A DNA stretch of 64,000 nt, taken from Blautia sp. Marseille-P3201T (lineage in GTDB: Bacteria; Bacillota; Clostridia; Lachnospirales; Lachnospiraceae). Below, one piece after another: positions 54,777-63,682 of the stretch. The position numbers and the translations under genes are program-made. The stretch spans positions 930,001 through 994,000 of the forward strand of contig NZ_LT635470.1 of the NCBI RefSeq assembly GCF_900120295.1, given 5' to 3'. Below the pieces are notes generated by a model. That model did no database searches. It was not told where the DNA came from and was given only the letters and a program-made list of their open reading frames with translations. The stretch's first letter is position 1; each line of letters opens with the position of its first letter.

Positions 54777-56147
54777 TTAATTTTCTTGTTCTTCTGCCGC
54801 CTCTGCTGCCTTTAACATAATGGCACACTCCACACGCTTCCTCTGAAGCTCACATCCCAGTTCATAAACATCATTGATAGATCCATGAAAATTATAGGAA
54901 TTTGCCGCACAACCACCGCTGCAGTAAAATTTTGCAAAGCAGTTCTGACATTTTTCTTTTGCATATACGTTGCAATTTTTAAATTCTTCACATAAATCTG
55001 TACGTTTTACACCGTCCCATACATTTCCCATGAGGTACTTTTCTTCACCTACAAACTGATGACAAGGATATAAATCTCCCCATGGAGTTACTGCCAGATA
55101 CTCTGTACCTGAACCACAGCCGGACAAACGTTTATATACACAAGGACCGCCTGTTAAATCAATCATGAAATGGAAGAAATTAAATCCTCTTCCTTCTTTT
55201 TTACGCTTTATCATTTCCTTGGCAAGTTTGTCATATTCTTCGCAGATTTTCGGAACATCTTCCCATTTCAGTGCATATTCCTCTTTTTCATCAGCCACTA
55301 CAGGCTCTACAGAAATCTGATCAAAACCTAAATCAGCCAAATGCAGCACATCTTCGGAAAAATCTAAATTGTGACGTGTAAAAGTACCTCTTGCGTAGTA
55401 GCTCTTCTCTCCCCTGCTCTTTGCAAACTTCTGGAATTTAGGCACTACTAAATCATAACTTCCTGCTCCTTTTCTAAAAGGACGCATAAAATCATGTACT
55501 TCTTTTCTTCCGTCAATACTCAATACCACATTTGCCATTTCTTTATTGGCAAACTCCATGATTTCATCATCTAAAAGCACACCATTTGTAGTTAAAGTAA
55601 AACGGAAATTTTTATTATGAATTTTTTCCTGCTCTCTTCCGTAAGCAACTAAGTCTTTAATAACCTGCCAGTTCATCAAAGGCTCTCCGCCAAAGAAGTC
55701 TACCTCTAAATTTTTTCTATTGCCGGAATTTGCAATCAAAAAGTCTAAAGCCTGCTTTCCTACTTCATAAGTCATCAAAGCTCGTCTTCCGTGATATTCC
55801 CCTTCTTCAGCAAAACAATATCTACATGCTAAATTGCAATCATGGGCAATATGCAGACACAACGCTTTTACCACTGTTTCTCTTTCTTTAAAATGCTCAA
55901 TGGCATTTCTGTAAATATCTTCTGTAAACAGCATTTCAGCATCCTTTAACTCCTGAATTTCTTCCAATGCTGTTTGAATATCTTCTTTTTTATATGTATC
56001 TTTTAACTTCTCATAAACAACAGTTTCTTCCTGTCCTTCATCCAGAAGTCCGATTACATCATAAACCAGCTCATCTACTACATGTACAGAACCACTATTT
56101 ACATCCAGTACAATATTGTAGCCATTATTCTTATAACGATGTATCAC
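54777..56147 (-). CDS. scfB: SCIFF peptide maturase, radical SAM/SPASM enzyme
   Basis: This 456-aa enzyme forms Cys thioether crosslinks in the SCIFF peptide encoded just upstream. After a peptide-binding (RRE-like) N-terminal domain of about 90 residues comes HDCNLACRYCFAEEGEYHG with the CX3CX2C radical SAM cluster, then VDFFGGEPLMNW. The SPASM region contains GCGSGTEYLAVTPWGDLYPC, the Cys run CNVYAKEKCQNCFAKFYCSG and later Cys, ligating two auxiliary [4Fe-4S] clusters. Neighbours scfA, secDF and the TIGR04086 gene match the known SCIFF locus. Confidence 0.94.
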   Translation of the reverse strand: MIHRYKNNGYNIVLDVNSGSVHVVDELVYDVIGLLDEGQEETVVYEKLKDTYKKEDIQTALEEIQELKDAEMLFTEDIYRNAIEHFKERETVVKALCLHIAHDCNLACRYCFAEEGEYHGRRALMTYEVGKQALDFLIANSGNRKNLEVDFFGGEPLMNWQVIKDLVAYGREQEKIHNKNFRFTLTTNGVLLDDEIMEFANKEMANVVLSIDGRKEVHDFMRPFRKGAGSYDLVVPKFQKFAKSRGEKSYYARGTFTRHNLDFSEDVLHLADLGFDQISVEPVVADEKEEYALKWEDVPKICEEYDKLAKEMIKRKKEGRGFNFFHFMIDLTGGPCVYKRLSGCGSGTEYLAVTPWGDLYPCHQFVGEEKYLMGNVWDGVKRTDLCEEFKNCNVYAKEKCQNCFAKFYCSGGCAANSYNFHGSINDVYELGCELQRKRVECAIMLKAAEAAEEQEN

Positions 56148-56240
56148 CGTGTTTCTCCTTTCTTATGCAATTTCTCCGCCTGCAGCCGGTTGCTCCCGCA
56201 ACAGAATTCTTTTCTGCCGCAGTGCGATCCTCGCGGAGCG

Positions 56241-56303
56241 TTAATTATTGCATAGGATGCAATTTCCTATGCAATAATTAAGCAGCGGCTTTTACACCGC
56301 TGC
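56241..56303 (-). repeat. Perfect palindrome and second hairpin between scfA and scfB
   Basis: TTAATTATTGCATAGGA (56241-56257) and TCCTATGCAATAATTAA (56265-56281) form a perfect 17-bp stem with a 7-nt loop; directly beside it GCAGCGG (56282-56288) and CCGCTGC (56297-56303) form a second stem. No T-run follows on the minus strand. They lie in the 196-bp gap between peptide and maturase genes and may set their expression ratio. Confidence 0.75.
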
Positions 56304-56343
56304 CATTCAGCCATGTGCCCAGAAAAAAACGCACTGTGTTATT

Positions 56344-56484
56344 TTATTTATGTTCGCAGCTCTGGTTTCCTACTGTGCAGGATGTTTTACATGCAGACTG
56401 ACAAGATGTCTGGCATTCACCGCATCCACCTTTTTTTACTGTATTCTGTAAGCTTTTTGTATTTAATGTTTTGATATGTTCCAT
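56344..56484 (-). CDS. scfA: SCIFF precursor peptide (46 aa)
   Basis: SCIFF means six cysteines in about forty-five residues. The 46-aa product MEHIKTLNTKSLQNTVKKGG, followed by a C-terminal half with six Cys (CGECQTSCQSACKTSC then TVGNQSC), matches the family exactly. The ATG at 56484 has GGGAGGA at 7 nt; an upstream ATG adding 14 residues is not needed. The peptide is the ribosomally made substrate of ScfB; its biological role is not established. Confidence 0.95.
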   Translation of the reverse strand: MEHIKTLNTKSLQNTVKKGGCGECQTSCQSACKTSCTVGNQSCEHK

Positions 56485-56534
56485 AACATAATCCTCCCAT
56501 GTATGATATAATTTAAGATATAGCATCTAGCGGT

Positions 56535-56563
56535 ATTATAGCATAGCTGCAACCGCCTAGCAA
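56535..56563 (-). promoter_or_regulatory. Promoter of the scfA operon
   Basis: TTGCTA (56563-56558), a 17-bp spacer and a perfect TATAAT (56540-56535) on the minus strand, about 50 bp before scfA. Confidence 0.8.
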
Positions 56564-56582
56564 GTAGAAATTGTCTGCTGTA

Positions 56583-56957
56583 TTAAGATAAAATCCCCCC
56601 TAGCGTTCCTCCGAAAAAGCACAGGAAAAACATCATGAGCATTTCCTTAAAATCTCCACTTATCTGATGCTCGGTAAGAAAGGTAACAGCCATAAGAAGA
56701 AGGGCATATCCTGTCCCCACTCCCATCCCCCATGCAAATCGCCTGAATTTCATCTTTTTCCCCAAATAAAACCCTCCCAGAAGGCAGGATATAATGTATG
56801 TAGCCATAATCCCTATGTTTATCTGACCTTCCCCTAGTCCTATCTTATACAACAAAAGGGCCAGAACAAGCAGTAAAACTCCGGTTGCTACATAAGCAAG
56901 CAAAAGCGCTTTTATCATTAGCATAGGTTTTACATTTTTTGAAATTCTTTCTTCCAT
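56583..56957 (-). CDS. TIGR04086 family membrane protein
   Basis: The 124-aa protein has four predicted membrane helices (about 12-37, 45-63, 71-92 and 105-124) with CLLGGFYLGKKMKFRRFAWG between the second and third. Size, topology and position beside the SCIFF/secDF genes fit the TIGR04086 family, whose function is unknown. The scfA promoter lies just after its stop, so it is probably expressed separately. Confidence 0.8.
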   Translation of the reverse strand: MEERISKNVKPMLMIKALLLAYVATGVLLLVLALLLYKIGLGEGQINIGIMATYIISCLLGGFYLGKKMKFRRFAWGMGVGTGYALLLMAVTFLTEHQISGDFKEMLMMFFLCFFGGTLGGILS

Positions 56958-56997
56958 AGAAAAATCCCTCCCATATATCAGTATATGGGAAGGATTT
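56957..56997 (-). terminator. Terminator of the surface-protein gene
   Basis: AAATCCTTCCCATATA and TATATGGGAGGGATTT (56962-56997) form a stem of about 16 bp, followed by TTCT on the minus strand. It lies 18 bp past the stop and immediately before the TIGR04086 gene. Confidence 0.75.
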
Positions 56998-57015
56998 ATT
57001 GCTCATAACCTTTTT

Positions 57016-58998
57016 CTATTTTTTCTTCTTTCCAAAAAAGACAGCAAGCCCTGCAATAATCAAAGCTCCTAAACCAATCAGTACATAAACTACGGTTTTT
57101 GACTCATCTCCTGTTTTCACAATCTGAACAACCGATGTTGTATTCTTTTGTGCAGGTTTTTTCTGTGTATTTGGTTTTACTGTACTCTGCGTAGAAGAAT
57201 TCGATGCAGAAGTATTCGTCTGTGTCGTTGACTGAGACGTTCCTGTTGAAGGTTTATGATTATCACTGTTTACACCAGGACCTACAATCTGATGGCCGCC
57301 TACATTAAACGGGCTGAAAGAAGCTGTTTCAAAAGCCAGATATTCTACTCCGTCCTTTTCTTCTACTGTCATATTCCCTGTTTTTCCGTCTTTGGAAAAC
57401 ACAAAATATTCGTACTGGTTATTTCCCAGATAATGTGCAATGGATAAATCAGAAAAACAGTTTGCATTTTCCGGCAGAGGAATAAGGACTTTTACTTTCC
57501 TTCCTTCCGGAACCTGATATTCTTTATCCTCTTTTAAGTCCCAAAGTTTTAACTCATAGGCTGAAAGGATTTCTCCAATTCCTGCATCCGGCAATTCATT
57601 TACTGCCTCATTATAAGTAACCTGTAAATCTACATAATAAGGAATAAAATCACCGGATACCTGCACACCTGTTTCATCAATCAGGCTTCCTACAGGAAGC
57701 GCTTCCGGAACCTCTTGTGCAATTTCTCCTGTTTGTCCTTCTTCTGCCTGATAGACAACTTCTTCCTTTTCTTCTTCCACTTCCGGTTCTGCCGGTTGTT
57801 CTAAATCTATATATTCAATCTGTACGTCATCTTTTTCCGGCATTTCTGTTTCCGGTACTTCTGGTGCTTCCGGAGTTTCTGTTTCCGGCTCTGTTGGAAG
57901 AGATGTTTCCGGTCCGTTCGGAATTTCCGGCACTTCTGTTTCCGGTATCTCAGGAGTTCCCAAATCCTCCTTCAACTCCTCAACAAGCACTTTCACCTCT
58001 CTGACAACCGTCTTATTCTCGGCATTCCATCCTGCATTCTGTGTATAGTCGTACTTCTCTGTATCAGAAGGAGTAAATACTACATTCAGCTTTGTCTCAT
58101 AAGAAGAGGGCTCTGTCTGTGTTTCCCATGCAAAAACGCCTTCCCCTGTAAATCCGGCATTTATAAAATCCAGATTTTTAAATTCTTCCTTTGTAGCAAA
58201 TTTTAATTCAGCAGGAATTTGAACCTCTGCCATTGGTTTTGCCGGCTTTTCTTCCTGAGGCTTTAATGCCTCGATGAAAACTTTTATGCTTCTGGTTACT
58301 GTTTTACTCTGACTGTCCCAGCCGGAAACCAGAGAGTAATCGTAATTTTCTGTATCTTTTGGTGTAAACACCACCTTCATCTCTGTTTCATAAGAAGACG
58401 GAGGTGTCTGTGTTCCCCATGCAAAAGTTCCCTCTCCTGCAAATCCCAACAGAGCAAAACTGCAAGTATTCCATTCTGCTAAATTATTCAATGTAATCTG
58501 TTCCGGCATAACTACCTGCGGCACTTTCGCTATTACAAATGCGTCTTTTCCGCTTTCTGCTGTTGAAACATCTACATCCTGAGCTGTAATTCCATTTCCG
58601 GTTACTGTAAGTTTTCCTTTTCCTGTGACCTTTACCAAAGCTCCGGTAAATCCATTATCTTTTTTTATTTTAACGCCTGCCGGAATGTGTAACTTCTTTT
58701 CCGTGCTGACATTTACTGTACCGCAAACCAGAACAGTTCCCTGCCCTCCTGCCAGACTAAACGCCTTTTCAAAAGAGTCCACTGCCTGTGCCTGACTGGT
58801 TCCGTCAGCCTTTTCTCCCGCCTGAATACTTCCATTCAAATAAACAACTTTTTCCTGTGTCTGTGTTTCCTGTTGTGCGGCAAATACAGGGATTGGAGCC
58901 GCTGTCTCTGCTACTGCTCCTGTTACCAGTGCAGAAGCAAGGGTAACTCCCAGCACATTGGCTGCCACTTTATGTAAATTTTTTTTATTTCTATTCAT
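57016..58998 (-). CDS. Wall-anchored surface protein with duplicated domain
   Basis: The 660-aa protein has a long signal peptide (to about residue 40, VFAAQQ), an all-beta region, then two tandem copies of a domain of about 60 residues: copy one starts GFAGEGTFAWGTQT and copy two GFTGEGVFAWETQT, both with PSSYET and VVFTP. A Pro/Glu-rich spacer (about 345-420) separates them from a further beta domain (SGDFIPYYVDLQVTYNEAV). The end is a Ser/Thr/Asn-rich stalk, VKTGDESK, a membrane helix and KKKK, a sortase-type signal without LPXTG. I recognise no catalytic motif; an adhesin or sugar-binding role is possible but unproven. Confidence 0.85.
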   Translation of the reverse strand: MNRNKKNLHKVAANVLGVTLASALVTGAVAETAAPIPVFAAQQETQTQEKVVYLNGSIQAGEKADGTSQAQAVDSFEKAFSLAGGQGTVLVCGTVNVSTEKKLHIPAGVKIKKDNGFTGALVKVTGKGKLTVTGNGITAQDVDVSTAESGKDAFVIAKVPQVVMPEQITLNNLAEWNTCSFALLGFAGEGTFAWGTQTPPSSYETEMKVVFTPKDTENYDYSLVSGWDSQSKTVTRSIKVFIEALKPQEEKPAKPMAEVQIPAELKFATKEEFKNLDFINAGFTGEGVFAWETQTEPSSYETKLNVVFTPSDTEKYDYTQNAGWNAENKTVVREVKVLVEELKEDLGTPEIPETEVPEIPNGPETSLPTEPETETPEAPEVPETEMPEKDDVQIEYIDLEQPAEPEVEEEKEEVVYQAEEGQTGEIAQEVPEALPVGSLIDETGVQVSGDFIPYYVDLQVTYNEAVNELPDAGIGEILSAYELKLWDLKEDKEYQVPEGRKVKVLIPLPENANCFSDLSIAHYLGNNQYEYFVFSKDGKTGNMTVEEKDGVEYLAFETASFSPFNVGGHQIVGPGVNSDNHKPSTGTSQSTTQTNTSASNSSTQSTVKPNTQKKPAQKNTTSVVQIVKTGDESKTVVYVLIGLGALIIAGLAVFFGKKKK

Positions 58999-59206
58999 TT
59001 CCCTTATTCCCTTTCTAAGTTAAATGTGAACAAGTTCTGCTTTTCCATTCTGATTTAGTATAACACAATTTTCTTGTTTCCGACACCCCAAAAATCAACT
59101 TTTTTCACAGGGATTTCATACAGATTTCTTGCAATCCAAACAAAAATCATGTATATTAGATTTTAATAGCCACAGCTATAATTTATTATCAAAGGAGTTG
59201 AACATA

Positions 59207-60481
59207 TTGGATTCCAGTGACGCCATACAGTTTCTGATTTTGATAATTCTCATTTGCCTTTCGGCTTTCTTTTCATCAGCAGAAACTTCTATGACAACAG
59301 TGAACAAAATTCGTATTCAGGCATTAGCCGATCAGGGTGATAAAAAAGCCCAGACACTTTTAAAAGTAATTGAAGATTCCGGCAAACTCCTGAGTACCAT
59401 TCTTATCGGTAACAACATTGTAAACATCAGTGCATCTTCCCTTGCCACTACGCTTACTATGCGTCTGTTCGGAAATGCTGCCGTAAGTATCAGTACAGGT
59501 ATTATTACTCTTCTGGTATTAATCTTTGGAGAAATCACCCCCAAAACTCTGGCAACTGTACATGCTGAAAAAATGGCACTGTCCTATGCAAAGATCATTC
59601 ATATTTTAATGTTTATCCTGACTCCGGTTATCTTTATTGTTAATAAGCTAGCCCAGGGTGTACTGACACTTATGCGAATTGATGCCAGCGCAAAAGGAAA
59701 TACCATTACCGAACATGAACTTCGAACTTTAGTAAATGTAGGACACGAAGAGGGAGTCATTGAAAGTGAAGAACGCCAAATGATTTACAATGTATTTGAT
59801 TTCGGCGATTCTCAGGCAGAAGATGTTATGATTCCGCGTATTGATGTAACCTTCGCTGATGTAAACAGTTCATACGAAGATTTAGTAGCTCTGTTTCGTA
59901 ACGAAAAGCATACTCGTTTTCCTGTTTTTGAAGATACCACCGACAATATTATCGGTATTGTCAATGTAAAAGACCTTCTTCTTACAGGTAAAGAAGATTT
60001 TTCTGTACGAAAAATTTTAAGAGAGGCTTATTTCACTTACGAGTACAAAAAAACTTCTGAGCTTCTGATGGAAATGAAAGAAAATTCAGTAACTTTTGCC
60101 GTTGTATTGGATGAATACGGAGCAACCTCCGGTATTGTAACTCTGGAAGATTTAATTGAGGAAATTGTCGGGGATATTCATGACGAATATGACTCAGAGG
60201 AAGAAGAGCTTCGTGAAATCATCCCAGATCGGGAATATATAGCTCTCGGCTCTGCCCGCCTTGATGATTTAGATGAAATACTTCATTTGAATATTGCTTC
60301 TGATGATTACGACTCCATTGGAGGCTATATTATTGAACAGCTCGACAGGTTTCCTACTGCCGGCGAGTCCGTCACCACAGATGGCGGCATAAGACTTGTT
60401 GTGGATAAAGCAGAACGAAATCGTATCGAAACCGTTCATATTTATCTTCCTGAAAAAACCGAAGAAAATTTTGACGAATAA
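59207..60481 (+). CDS. CNNM/CorC (hemolysin C) family membrane protein
   Basis: The 424-aa protein has the DUF21/CNNM membrane domain (about 10-190) with SAFFSSAETSMTTVNKIRI and NNIVNISASSLATTL, two CBS domains (DVMIPRIDVTFADVN and VLDEYGATSGIVTLEDLIEE), and the C-terminal CorC_HlyC domain. These proteins handle Mg2+/Co2+ export or homeostasis; the older name hemolysin is misleading. The frame opens at an ATG 26 codons upstream, but AAAGGAG at 59191-59197 is spaced 9 nt before the TTG at 59207, which gives a normal DUF21 start, so I prefer it. Confidence 0.92.
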   Translation: MDSSDAIQFLILIILICLSAFFSSAETSMTTVNKIRIQALADQGDKKAQTLLKVIEDSGKLLSTILIGNNIVNISASSLATTLTMRLFGNAAVSISTGIITLLVLIFGEITPKTLATVHAEKMALSYAKIIHILMFILTPVIFIVNKLAQGVLTLMRIDASAKGNTITEHELRTLVNVGHEEGVIESEERQMIYNVFDFGDSQAEDVMIPRIDVTFADVNSSYEDLVALFRNEKHTRFPVFEDTTDNIIGIVNVKDLLLTGKEDFSVRKILREAYFTYEYKKTSELLMEMKENSVTFAVVLDEYGATSGIVTLEDLIEEIVGDIHDEYDSEEEELREIIPDREYIALGSARLDDLDEILHLNIASDDYDSIGGYIIEQLDRFPTAGESVTTDGGIRLVVDKAERNRIETVHIYLPEKTEENFDE

Positions 60482-60507
60482 ATTTAAAGCAGGAAAGGAT
60501 TTTTATT

Positions 60508-61176
60508 ATGAGCAGCTTATTTAATATGGACAGTCCGGTTATGCGTTTTCTGTCCCGTGTATGTGACATTATGATTTTAAATATTTTATGTATTGTATTT
60601 TGTATTCCTATTATTACTGCCGGCGCTTCTGTCACCGCAATGTATACTGTTACTCTGAAAATGGTACGCGGAGAAGAGTCTTATATTTTCAAAGGCTTCT
60701 TAAAAGCTTTTAAAGAAAACTTCAAACAGTCTACCATTATTTGGCTGATTATGGCAGCTATCGGAATTTTTATTTATGTTGATTATCGTGCCACTGCCTT
60801 CCTTCCGGGGAATATGAGCACAATTTTCCAGATTTTAATCGGTGCATTAGGTATTCTTTATTTTATGATACTGGTATATGTTTTCCCATATACGGCACGT
60901 TTCATAAATAATATTAAAAATATTTTTAAGAATTCCCTGTTAATTGCAATTTTAAATCTCCCTTGGACCATTCTTTTAATGCTTATTCCTCTGGGACTGG
61001 GATTTCTTACCTGCTTAACAGCTTCAACACTGGTATACGGCAGTATGCTGTGGCTACTTTTGGGCTTTGCCAGTGTGGCTTACGTATGCTCCATTATTTT
61101 AAGAAAAGTCTTCGAAAAATATGAGCCCCATGAGGAAGAAGAAGAAAATGAACTTCCTGAAATCTCCGAAAAATAA
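60508..61176 (+). CDS. YesL/DUF624 family membrane protein
   Basis: The 222-aa protein begins MSSLFNMDSPVMRFLSRVCD, followed by about five membrane helices, and has CIPIITAGASVTAMYTVTLKMVRGEE, written here as the two blocks CIPIITAGASVTAMY and TLKMVRGEE, the hallmark of DUF624/YesL. The function is unknown, though relatives sit near sugar-uptake systems. It follows the CNNM gene by 26 bp with AGGAAAGG upstream, so the two are likely cotranscribed, ending in a terminator at 61191-61224. Confidence 0.88.
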   Translation: MSSLFNMDSPVMRFLSRVCDIMILNILCIVFCIPIITAGASVTAMYTVTLKMVRGEESYIFKGFLKAFKENFKQSTIIWLIMAAIGIFIYVDYRATAFLPGNMSTIFQILIGALGILYFMILVYVFPYTARFINNIKNIFKNSLLIAILNLPWTILLMLIPLGLGFLTCLTASTLVYGSMLWLLLGFASVAYVCSIILRKVFEKYEPHEEEEENELPEISEK

Positions 61177-61190
61177 GAGTTTTTCTATGA

Positions 61191-61224
61191 AAAGAGTTTC
61201 TTTTAATTAAGAAGCTCTTTTTTT
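61191..61224 (+). terminator. Terminator after the YesL-like gene
   Basis: AAAGAGTTTCTT and AAGAAGCTCTTT form a 12-bp stem with one wobble and a 6-nt loop (61191-61220), followed by a T-run to 61224. Confidence 0.9.
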
Positions 61225-61251
61225 GTATTGAATTATAAACACAATACCACC

Positions 61252-61280
61252 TTGACTTTCTTAGTCCAATATTATAAAAT
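61252..61280 (+). promoter_or_regulatory. Promoter of the pyruvate formate-lyase operon
   Basis: TTGACT at 61252-61257, a 17-bp spacer and TAAAAT at 61275-61280. Downstream, AGTTATGTATAACT (61297-61310) is a palindrome near the predicted start site that could be an operator. AGGAGGA is the ribosome binding site. Confidence 0.65.
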
Positions 61281-61339
61281 CCACCTATACAAGAAAAGTT
61301 ATGTATAACTAACCACAAGATATAGGAGGACACAGACTT

Positions 61340-63415
61340 ATGAGAGAAGAATGGATTTCCTTTAACAAAGGAAATTGGACAAAAGAGATAGATGTAAGGG
61401 ACTTTATTCAGAAGAATTACACTCCTTACGACGGTGACGATGCCTTCCTTACAGGTCCTACAAAAGCTACACAGACACTTTGGGATCAGGTTATGGAACT
61501 TACAAAGCAGGAACAGGAAAAGGGCGGTGTACTGGATATGGACACAAAAATCATTTCCACCATCACTTCCCATGGACCGGGATATTTAGATAAAGATTTA
61601 GAAACAATCGTAGGTTTTCAGACAGACAAACCTTTCAAACGCTCCTTACAGCCTTACGGCGGTATCCGTATGGCAATGAAAGCCTGTGAGGACAACGGTT
61701 ATCACGTAGACCCTGAGGTTGTAGAATTTTTTACCAAGCATCGCAAAACACATAATGACGGTGTATTTGACGCTTACACACCGGAAATGCGTGCATGCCG
61801 CTCCAGCCATATTATTACAGGACTTCCGGATGCTTACGGCAGAGGACGTATTATCGGTGACTACCGCCGTGTGGCTCTTTACGGTGTAGACCGTCTGATT
61901 GAAGATAAAGAAAATGAAAAAAATACCACACGTACTACCATGTACTCTGATGTAACAAGAGAACGTGAAGAATTATCCGAGCAAATCCGTGCTTTAAAAG
62001 AATTAAAAGAGCTGGGTAAAATTTACGGATTTGATATTTCCCGCCCTGCTGCCAACGTCCAGGAAGCTATCCAGTGGTTATATCTGGGCTATCTTGCTGC
62101 TATTAAAGAGCAGAACGGTGCTGCTATGTCACTTGGACGTACTTCTACCTTCCTTGACATTTATGCAGAACGTGACTTAAAGAACAATACCTTCACAGAA
62201 GAACAAATTCAGGAATTTATCGACCATTTTATCATGAAGCTGCGTCTTGTGAAATTTGCAAGAACCCCTGAATACAATGCGCTGTTTTCCGGTGACCCTA
62301 CTTGGGTAACAGAGTCCATCGCCGGTATGGGAATTGACGGACGCCACCTTGTGACAAAGATGTCCTTCCGTTACCTTCATACACTGGAAAATCTGGGTAC
62401 TTCTCCGGAGCCAAACTTAACGGTTTTATGGTCTACAAAGCTGCCTGTAAACTTTAAGCGCTTCTGCGCCAAAACTTCTATCGCATCCTCTTCCATTCAG
62501 TACGAGAATGACGATTTAATGCGTGTAACTCACGGCGATGACTATGCCATTGCTTGCTGCGTATCTTCTATGCGCATCGGAAAAGAAATGCAGTTCTTCG
62601 GCGCTCGTGCAAACCTTGCAAAATGTTTGTTATACGCAATCAACGGCGGTGTTGACGAAGTATCCAAAAAACAGGTGGGTCCAAAATTCCGTCCTATTAC
62701 TTCCGAATATTTAGATTACGATGAGGTTATGGGCAGATTTCAGGATATGATGAAATGGCTTGCCGGTGTCTATGTAAATACTTTAAATGTCATTCACTAT
62801 ATGCACGACAAATATTCTTACGAAAGATTGCAGATGGCGCTTCATGATAAAAAAGTCACACGCTGGTTTGCAACAGGTATTGCAGGGCTTTCTGTTGTTG
62901 CCGACTCTCTGTCCGCAATTAAATATGCCAAAGTTAAAGCCATTCGTGATGAAAACGGCATTGCCGTAGATTATGAAATCGAAGGAGATTTTCCAAAATA
63001 CGGAAATGATGATGACCGAGTTGACGATATTGCTTATGATATTGTTCACACCTTTATGGAATATATTAAAGGAAATCATACCTACCGTGGAGGAATTCCT
63101 ACAACTTCTATCCTTACCATTACTTCTAACGTAGTGTATGGAAAAGCAACAGGTTCTACACCGGATGGAAGAAAAGCAGGACAGGCATTTGCTCCGGGCG
63201 CTAACCCAATGCACCACAGAGACAGCCACGGCGCTGTTGCATCCTTAAATTCTGTTTCCAAGCTTCCGTTTAAGGACGCACAGGACGGTATTTCCAATAC
63301 CTTTTCCATTATTCCGGGCGCTCTGGGAAAAGATGATGCAGTTTTCTTTAATGATATTGCTTTTGAATTAGAACCGGACTGCGCTTGCTGCGAACCAAAC
63401 ATTGACTTACAATAA
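61340..63415 (+). CDS. pflB: Pyruvate formate-lyase, catalytic subunit lacking the glycyl-radical loop
   Basis: The 691-aa protein converts pyruvate and CoA to acetyl-CoA and formate. The barrel is complete, from [20 protein letters not shown] through [20 protein letters not shown] to the catalytic [10 protein letters not shown] with Cys406-Cys407 and [14 protein letters not shown] near residue 665. Ordinary PFL is about 740-760 aa and ends with the glycyl-radical domain. Here the chain instead leaves after ALGKDD into 25 residues ([18 protein letters not shown] and EPNIDLQ) and stops. The missing part is encoded by the next gene in the same frame, 24 nt further, with its own ribosome binding site. 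The two proteins should act as one enzyme. Confidence 0.93.
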   Translation: MREEWISFNKGNWTKEIDVRDFIQKNYTPYDGDDAFLTGPTKATQTLWDQVMELTKQEQEKGGVLDMDTKIISTITSHGPGYLDKDLETIVGFQTDKPFKRSLQPYGGIRMAMKACEDNGYHVDPEVVEFFTKHRKTHNDGVFDAYTPEMRACRSSHIITGLPDAYGRGRIIGDYRRVALYGVDRLIEDKENEKNTTRTTMYSDVTREREELSEQIRALKELKELGKIYGFDISRPAANVQEAIQWLYLGYLAAIKEQNGAAMSLGRTSTFLDIYAERDLKNNTFTEEQIQEFIDHFIMKLRLVKFARTPEYNALFSGDPTWVTESIAGMGIDGRHLVTKMSFRYLHTLENLGTSPEPNLTVLWSTKLPVNFKRFCAKTSIASSSIQYENDDLMRVTHGDDYAIACCVSSMRIGKEMQFFGARANLAKCLLYAINGGVDEVSKKQVGPKFRPITSEYLDYDEVMGRFQDMMKWLAGVYVNTLNVIHYMHDKYSYERLQMALHDKKVTRWFATGIAGLSVVADSLSAIKYAKVKAIRDENGIAVDYEIEGDFPKYGNDDDRVDDIAYDIVHTFMEYIKGNHTYRGGIPTTSILTITSNVVYGKATGSTPDGRKAGQAFAPGANPMHHRDSHGAVASLNSVSKLPFKDAQDGISNTFSIIPGALGKDDAVFFNDIAFELEPDCACCEPNIDLQ

Positions 63416-63439
63416 TACTTTTTACAGGAGGAATTTTCA

Positions 63440-63682
63440 ATGAATATCAGTAATGCTCAAATCGATAACTTAGTAAATTTATTAGACGGATATGCAGAAA
63501 AAGGCGGACATCACTTAAATGTCAACGTATTTACAAAGGAAACCCTTTTAGATGCACAGAAACATCCTGAAAAATATCCGCAGCTTACTGTTCGTGTGTC
63601 CGGATATGCAGTAAACTTCCACAAGCTGACAAAAGAACAGCAGGATGAGGTTATCTCAAGAACCTTCCATGACGGAATGTAA
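63440..63682 (+). CDS. grcA: Glycyl-radical domain of a split pyruvate formate-lyase (GrcA-like)
   Basis: The 80-aa protein is the C-terminal radical domain of PFL on its own: [37 protein letters not shown] with the radical Gly55 in RVSGYAV, and RTFHDGM at the end. It resembles the autonomous spare-part protein YfiD/GrcA, but here it follows a PFL that lacks this domain, so it is probably an obligate subunit rather than a repair part. CAGGAGGA lies 7-8 nt before its ATG. Its last 14 nt overlap pflA. The activase must make the radical on this separate chain. Confidence 0.92.
   Translation: MNISNAQIDNLVNLLDGYAEKGGHHLNVNVFTKETLLDAQKHPEKYPQLTVRVSGYAVNFHKLTKEQQDEVISRTFHDGM

Noticed and set aside
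61094-61573. Minus-strand 159-codon frame over the start of the pyruvate formate-lyase gene
   Set aside because: Covers the terminator, promoter and first codons of clear plus-strand genes, so it is a shadow.
63413-63439. Stop-codon read-through or recoding joining the two pyruvate formate-lyase parts
   Set aside because: The frames agree, but the small gene has its own strong ribosome binding site and ATG and no recoding element is evident, so two proteins are the simpler reading.
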